From NCBI GenBank assembly GCA_035499735.1, contig DATJYC010000031.1, forward strand, positions 1 through 64,000: 64,000 nucleotides of DNA. The letters are read 5' to 3'. Made by a program: the position numbers and the translations under genes. Below the pieces are notes generated by a model. It was not told where the DNA came from. It ran no database searches and saw only the letters and a list, made by a program, of their open reading frames with translations. Of the stretch, positions 60,603-64,000 are shown in pieces; position 1 is the stretch's first letter; the number at the start of each line of letters is the position of its first letter. The stretch is from VBDM01 sp035499735. Lineage in GTDB: Bacteria > Pseudomonadota > Gammaproteobacteria > Burkholderiales > SG8-39.

Positions 60603-61166
60603 ATGGACCGCCGCAACTGGTTGAGAGGTTTGACCGCCCTGTCCCTCGCGGGCTTCGCCCGCGCCGGCCTGGCGCAGAAGCCCGCAAAAGGAGCCGTGAA
60701 AGTGGAAGACCTGCAGAAAAACTGGAAGATGCTGCTCGCCGACGGCGCGGACGTGGCGACCACCACCGAGCCGCTCAAGCTGTCGGACGCCGAGTGGAAG
60801 AAGAAGCTTTCGCCGGCCGCCTACGACGTGCTGCGGCACGAGGGCACCGAGCGCGCGGGCACCAGCCCGCTCGACCGCGAGAAGCGTCCCGGCGTGTTCG
60901 CGTGCGCGGGCTGTGGCCTGCCGCTTTTCACCTCGGCGATGAAGTTCGACAGCGGCACGGGCTGGCCCAGCTTCTTCACGACCATCCCGGGCGTGTTCGG
61001 AACCTCGTCCGACCGCAAGCTGTTCATGGAGCGCACCGAGTACCACTGCGTGCGCTGCGGCGGGCACCACGGCCACGTGTTCGACGACGGCCCGGAGCCG
61101 ACCGGGCTGCGCTACTGCAACAACGGCGTCGCGCTGCGGTTCATTCCCAAGACGGGAAAAGCCTAG
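60603..61166 (+). CDS. msrB: Exported peptide-methionine (R)-S-oxide reductase
   Basis: 187 residues. The N-terminus MDRRNWLRGLTALSLAGFARAGLAQ has a twin-arginine-like signal, so the enzyme is probably periplasmic; most MsrB proteins are cytosolic. The MsrB domain has the zinc pairs CAGC and CVRC, FDSGTGWPSFF, the GGHHGHVFDDGP block and the catalytic Cys in RYCNNGVALRF. It repairs Met-R-sulfoxide in proteins. It ends directly against an opposing MHYT gene. Confidence 0.93.
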   Translation: MDRRNWLRGLTALSLAGFARAGLAQKPAKGAVKVEDLQKNWKMLLADGADVATTTEPLKLSDAEWKKKLSPAAYDVLRHEGTERAGTSPLDREKRPGVFACAGCGLPLFTSAMKFDSGTGWPSFFTTIPGVFGTSSDRKLFMERTEYHCVRCGGHHGHVFDDGPEPTGLRYCNNGVALRFIPKTGKA

Positions 61167-61901
61167 CTACAGGTTGCTCGTCAGGGTCCGCGCCGACTTC
61201 CACGAGCTGTAGACCAGCAGCAGCGTGAGGACCGCGGCCGTGATGCCGAACACCGCGTATGCCGCGGTCGCCGGCGACATGAGCGCCGCGTCGGCCGCCG
61301 CGGTCTTGGCCGCCTGCAGATTCAGCCCGTACACCGCGGTGTAGTGCATCGCGCACAGCGCGACGCCGATGAACAGCGCGCTGACGAGGCGCATCAGGTT
61401 GCCGTTAAGACGAAACGCCAGCCACAGCGCGCCGGCCGCAGCGACGATCGCGATCGCTACGGAAGCCCCGAGCAAGGTCGGGTCATAGCTCACCTTTCCG
61501 CCGGGCACGATCATCGCCTCCATTCCCGTGTACTGCATCAGCGCGAAGCCCAGCCCGGCGGCCAGAGCGCCCAGAGGGAGGTTCAGCGGCCCGCCGCCGC
61601 TACGTCCCACGATGAAGAATCCGGCGCACGCGGCGAGGAGGGCCAGCGCGAGCGAGGCCAGGACGAGCGCCGGGTCGAAGCCGACCGGGACGCCCAGATC
61701 GACCGAATTCATGCCGATGAAGTGCATTGCCCACGCCGCTCCGCCCAGCGCCAGCGCCGCCCCGGTGACCGACCCGATGATCTCGGCCCAGCTGAGTCCG
61801 TGCGGGATAGCGAAGGCGAATTGCAGCGCCGTGTAGGTGCCGTACACGGCAATCAGGTACGACAGACCGACGAGGAAGAGCTCGTAGCCGGCTGGGTTCA
61901 T
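61167..61901 (-). CDS. Stand-alone MHYT domain membrane protein
   Basis: 244 residues, seven predicted helices, with three MHYT-type motifs: AMHFIGM, LMQYTGM and AMHYTAV, each followed by the expected helix pattern. MHYT domains are proposed to bind copper or sense O2, CO or NO and usually precede GGDEF/EAL or kinase modules. Here nothing follows the sensor, so it must signal to another protein or have a different role. The neighbouring exported MsrB suggests a link to oxidant stress. Confidence 0.9.
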   Translation of the reverse strand: MNPAGYELFLVGLSYLIAVYGTYTALQFAFAIPHGLSWAEIIGSVTGAALALGGAAWAMHFIGMNSVDLGVPVGFDPALVLASLALALLAACAGFFIVGRSGGGPLNLPLGALAAGLGFALMQYTGMEAMIVPGGKVSYDPTLLGASVAIAIVAAAGALWLAFRLNGNLMRLVSALFIGVALCAMHYTAVYGLNLQAAKTAAADAALMSPATAAYAVFGITAAVLTLLLVYSSWKSARTLTSNL

Positions 61902-61927
61902 CGCGACGCCTCCCTGGGTTCGTGTGC

Positions 61928-61964
61928 GTGTAACCGAGGATACAGGGATTACAAGCTGTTACAC
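61928..61964. repeat. Inverted repeat GTGTAAC...GTTACAC in a divergent gap
   Basis: Seven-base arms at 61928-61934 and 61958-61964 with 23 bases between, including TTACA at 61949-61953 as an additional half-site. It lies in the 129-base gap between the MHYT and glycine-zipper genes. Possible operator; otherwise nothing recognisable in the gap. Confidence 0.35.
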
Positions 61965-62030
61965 CGCCGGGGTCAACAGGCGGCGAGGCCGGGCCGTTTT
62001 CGGGTCGTACCCCCAGAAAAGGAGCGGACC

Positions 62031-62399
62031 ATGAAAAAGACCACCGCACTCTTGAGCATCGCGGGCCTTGCCTCGGCGCTCGCCGCCGCCACGCCTGCCC
62101 TCGCGCACGAAGGCTGGTACGGGCGCCCGCATTTCGTCTATCCGGGACACCGCGTCGTGGTCGTGCGGCCTCCGGTTTTCGCGCCGCGGCCCGTCGTCGT
62201 CTACCCTGCCCCGGTCTACTACGCGCCCGCGCCGGTCGTCTACGCCGAGCCCGTGTATCCGGCGCCGGCCGCCGCCGCGACCGTCGGCGGCGCGATCGCC
62301 GGCGCGGCGATCGGAGCCATCGCGGGCCACGGCAGACCGGGCGCGATCGCGGCCGGGACCGTGATCGGCGCGGTCGTCGGCAACGGCTTGGCGCGCTGA
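62031..62399 (+). CDS. Glycine-zipper exported protein
   Basis: 122 residues. Signal peptide MKKTTALLSIAGLASALAAATPALA; a Pro/Tyr/Val-rich middle (repeats of PVVVYPAPVYYAPAP type); and a C-terminal glycine-zipper helix GGAIAGAAIGAIAGHG with AIAAGTVIGAVVGNGL. Such proteins associate with the outer membrane and are often stress-induced. AAAAGGAG precedes the ATG. A strong terminator follows the gene, so it is monocistronic. Confidence 0.85.
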   Translation: MKKTTALLSIAGLASALAAATPALAHEGWYGRPHFVYPGHRVVVVRPPVFAPRPVVVYPAPVYYAPAPVVYAEPVYPAPAAAATVGGAIAGAAIGAIAGHGRPGAIAAGTVIGAVVGNGLAR

Positions 62400-62421
62400 A
62401 TCGTCCGAGCTCGGCATCGGG

Positions 62422-62451
62422 AAAGTCCGCCTCCGGGCGGACTTTCTTTTT
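62422..62451 (+). terminator. Intrinsic terminator after the glycine-zipper gene
   Basis: A perfect ten-base-pair stem (AAAGTCCGCC / GGCGGACTTT) with a TCCG tetraloop, followed by CTTTTT. It ends 20 bases before the srkA start. Confidence 0.9.
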
Positions 62452-62470
62452 GCGCCCGTACAATGGCGCG

Positions 62471-63457
62471 ATGCCGTCCGAACCGCCGTACGCGGGCCTT
62501 ACGCCCGACGCCGTGCTCGACGCGCTGGCGAGCACGGGCTTCTCCGGCGACGGCCGGCTGCTCGCGCTGAACAGCTACGAGAACCGCGTCTACCAGGTCT
62601 GGCTGGATGACGCCTCGGCCGGATCGGTGGTCGCGAAGTTCTACCGCCCCGGGCGATGGAGCGAGGCGCAGATCCTCGAGGAGCACGCCTTCACCGCGGA
62701 GCTCGCCGAGAGGGAGATACCGGTGGTCGCCCCGCTTCGCTCCGGCGGCAAGACGCTGCACCGGTGGGGCGGTTTCCTGTTCGCCGTCTATCCGCGCCGC
62801 GGCGGCCGCACTCCCGAGCTCGAGGACCCCGAGACGCTCGAGTGGATGGGGCGGTTCATCGGCCGCATCCACGCGGTCGGCGCGACGCGGCCCTTCGCGG
62901 AGCGCCCGGCGCTGGACATCGAGACCTTCGGGCGCGAGCCGCGCGGCTCGCTGCTCGCGAGCGGCTTCGTTCCGAGCGATCTGCTCGAGGCCTGGCGAAG
63001 CGTGGTCGACCTCGCGCTCGCCGGTGTCGAGCGCAGCTACGAGGCCGCGGGCCGCGTGCGCGCGCTGCGGCTGCACGGCGACTGCCACGCGGGCAACGTG
63101 CTGTGGACCGACGACGGGCCGCACTTCGTCGACTTCGACGACTGCCGCATGGGCCCGGCGATCCAGGACCTGTGGATGCTGCTGTCGGGCGACCGCGCCT
63201 CGATGACGCGCCAGCTGTCCGACGTGCTCGCCGGCTACGAGGACTTCTACGACTTCGATCCGCGCGAGCTGCAACTGCTGGAGGCGCTGCGCACGCTGCG
63301 CCTCATCCACTACTCGGCGTGGCTCGCGCGGCGCTGGGACGACCCCGCGTTTCCCGCGGCGTTTCCCTGGTTCAACACGCAGCGCTACTGGCAGGACCGG
63401 ATCCTGGAATTGAAGGAGCAGGTCGCCCTGATGCAGGAGGAGCCGCTCCAGGTATGA
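62471..63457 (+). CDS. srkA: Stress response serine/threonine kinase, SrkA/YihE-like
   Basis: 328 residues from the ATG at 62471 (MPSEPPYAGL). APH-like kinase fold: LNSYENRVYQV near the N-terminus, VVAKFYRPGRW with the ATP-binding Lys, the catalytic loop LHGDCHAGNVLW, and the metal Asp in HFVDFDDCRMGPAIQDLWM. In E. coli SrkA protects against envelope- and antibiotic-induced death. The next gene, an MFS transporter, overlaps by four bases. Confidence 0.93.
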   Translation: MPSEPPYAGLTPDAVLDALASTGFSGDGRLLALNSYENRVYQVWLDDASAGSVVAKFYRPGRWSEAQILEEHAFTAELAEREIPVVAPLRSGGKTLHRWGGFLFAVYPRRGGRTPELEDPETLEWMGRFIGRIHAVGATRPFAERPALDIETFGREPRGSLLASGFVPSDLLEAWRSVVDLALAGVERSYEAAGRVRALRLHGDCHAGNVLWTDDGPHFVDFDDCRMGPAIQDLWMLLSGDRASMTRQLSDVLAGYEDFYDFDPRELQLLEALRTLRLIHYSAWLARRWDDPAFPAAFPWFNTQRYWQDRILELKEQVALMQEEPLQV

Positions 63458-64000
63458 GCGAGCCGGCGCGCGGCGGCGCCCTCACCGTCACCCTGGTCGT
63501 CGTTTGCCAGGGATTCAACATGCTCACGGTCGGCGGCATCGCGCTCTTCCTGCCACTCATCCGCGAGGACCTCGGCATGAGCTTCGCGCAGGCCGGACTG
63601 CTGTCGGCGGTGTCGACGTTCACCTACGCGCTCGGCCAGATACCCGCCGGCGCCCTCGCCGACCGCTTCGGGCCGAAGCGCCTGTTCTTCCTCGGCATCC
63701 TCGGGTCGACGCTGCTCGCGTTCAATTTCGGCACGCTGCGGACCTACCCGGGCGCGATCGCCAACCAGATCGCCTCCGGCGCATTCCGCGCCCTGATCTT
63801 CGCGCCCGGCCTGACGCTCGTCGCGTCCTGGTTTCCTCCGAACCGCAGGGCGACGGCGATGGGCGTCTACGTGATCGGCGGCGTATCCGGAAACATCCTG
63901 CTTTCGCTCGTCGGCCCGTTCCTCGCGATCCGCCACGGCTGGCGTCCGACCTTCATGGGATTCGCGCTGCTCGGCGTGTCTATGGCGTTCATCTACCTCC
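63454..64000 (+). CDS. MFS transporter, 5' part
   Basis: The frame opens at the ATG at 63454 (MSEPARGGALTVTLVVV) and runs off the window end after 182 codons. Visible are five hydrophobic helices and the MFS loop motif after helix 2, GALADRFGPKRLFFLG. Also visible are APGLTLVASWFPPNRRATAMG and GNILLSLVGPFLAIRHGWR. The overlap with the kinase stop (ATGA) indicates co-translation. The substrate is unknown. Confidence 0.88.
   Translation, partial: MSEPARGGALTVTLVVVCQGFNMLTVGGIALFLPLIREDLGMSFAQAGLLSAVSTFTYALGQIPAGALADRFGPKRLFFLGILGSTLLAFNFGTLRTYPGAIANQIASGAFRALIFAPGLTLVASWFPPNRRATAMGVYVIGGVSGNILLSLVGPFLAIRHGWRPTFMGFALLGVSMAFIYL

Overview
The window is about 64 kb of GC-rich (mid to upper 60s %) chromosomal DNA from a betaproteobacterium, most likely Burkholderiales or a near relative. 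Two things point there. First, the block leuC-leuD-leuB-asd-fimV-truA-trpF-trpB-(DNA methylase)-trpA-accD-folC-SPOR-cvpA-purF-metZ has the order I know from that group. Second, there are many TctC (Bug-type) periplasmic receptors without their membrane partners. I see no rRNA, tRNA, phage, transposase, integrase or CRISPR array. Coding density is very high, with most neighbours overlapping by 1 to 4 bases, and no gene-free stretch exceeds 300 bases.

Layout. 1-1.8 kb: two tandem LivK-type receptors, the first cut by the window edge. 1.8-5.1 kb: cysS divergent from ppiA-ppiB-lpxH. 5.1-23.8 kb (minus strand): housekeeping and amino-acid biosynthesis, comprising leuCDB, asd, fimV, then a ten-gene run truA to purF, then metZ behind its own promoter, SAM-II-type riboswitch and intrinsic terminator. 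22.9-31.6 kb: M48 lipoprotein protease, a large membrane/spermidine-synthase-like protein, aroC, an alkylation-repair pair (Ada/AlkA fusion plus Ogt), an M28 peptidase and a CBS-domain protein. 31.7-43.1 kb: accessory metabolism, comprising a DUF5996-like gene with a TctC receptor; a four-gene catabolic operon (TctC, MmgE/PrpD, ADP-forming acyl-CoA ligase, acyl-CoA dehydrogenase); a DpgC-type cofactor-free dioxygenase; and an amidohydrolase / YtkA-like / MauG-like di-heme peroxidase operon. 43.1-44.3 kb: a compositionally different MOSC gene abutting a 5'-truncated VOC gene. 44.3-50.2 kb: TctC, a TRAP transporter (DctP-Q-M), a UbiA-family prenyltransferase and a two-gene cytochrome c / NapC-like operon. 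50.2-58.4 kb: FAH and VOC enzymes, a class III aminotransferase, an amidohydrolase, an orphan molybdopterin dehydrogenase large subunit and another TctC. 58.4-64 kb: MlaF-like ATPase, thiolase, exported MsrB, stand-alone MHYT sensor, glycine-zipper protein, SrkA-like kinase and an MFS transporter cut by the window end.

The strongest regulatory element is upstream of metZ: a TTGACA promoter, a pseudoknotted SAM-II-like aptamer and a terminator hairpin packed into about 125 bases. The remaining points worth checking are single-gene oddities: a Tyr in place of the switch His in the MlaF-like ATPase, a CX3CH heme site, a cytochrome c without an axial Met, a DpgC homologue outside an obvious antibiotic cluster, an orphan adenine methylase in the trp operon, and the MOSC/VOC junction. 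I did not find a clearly new multi-gene system.
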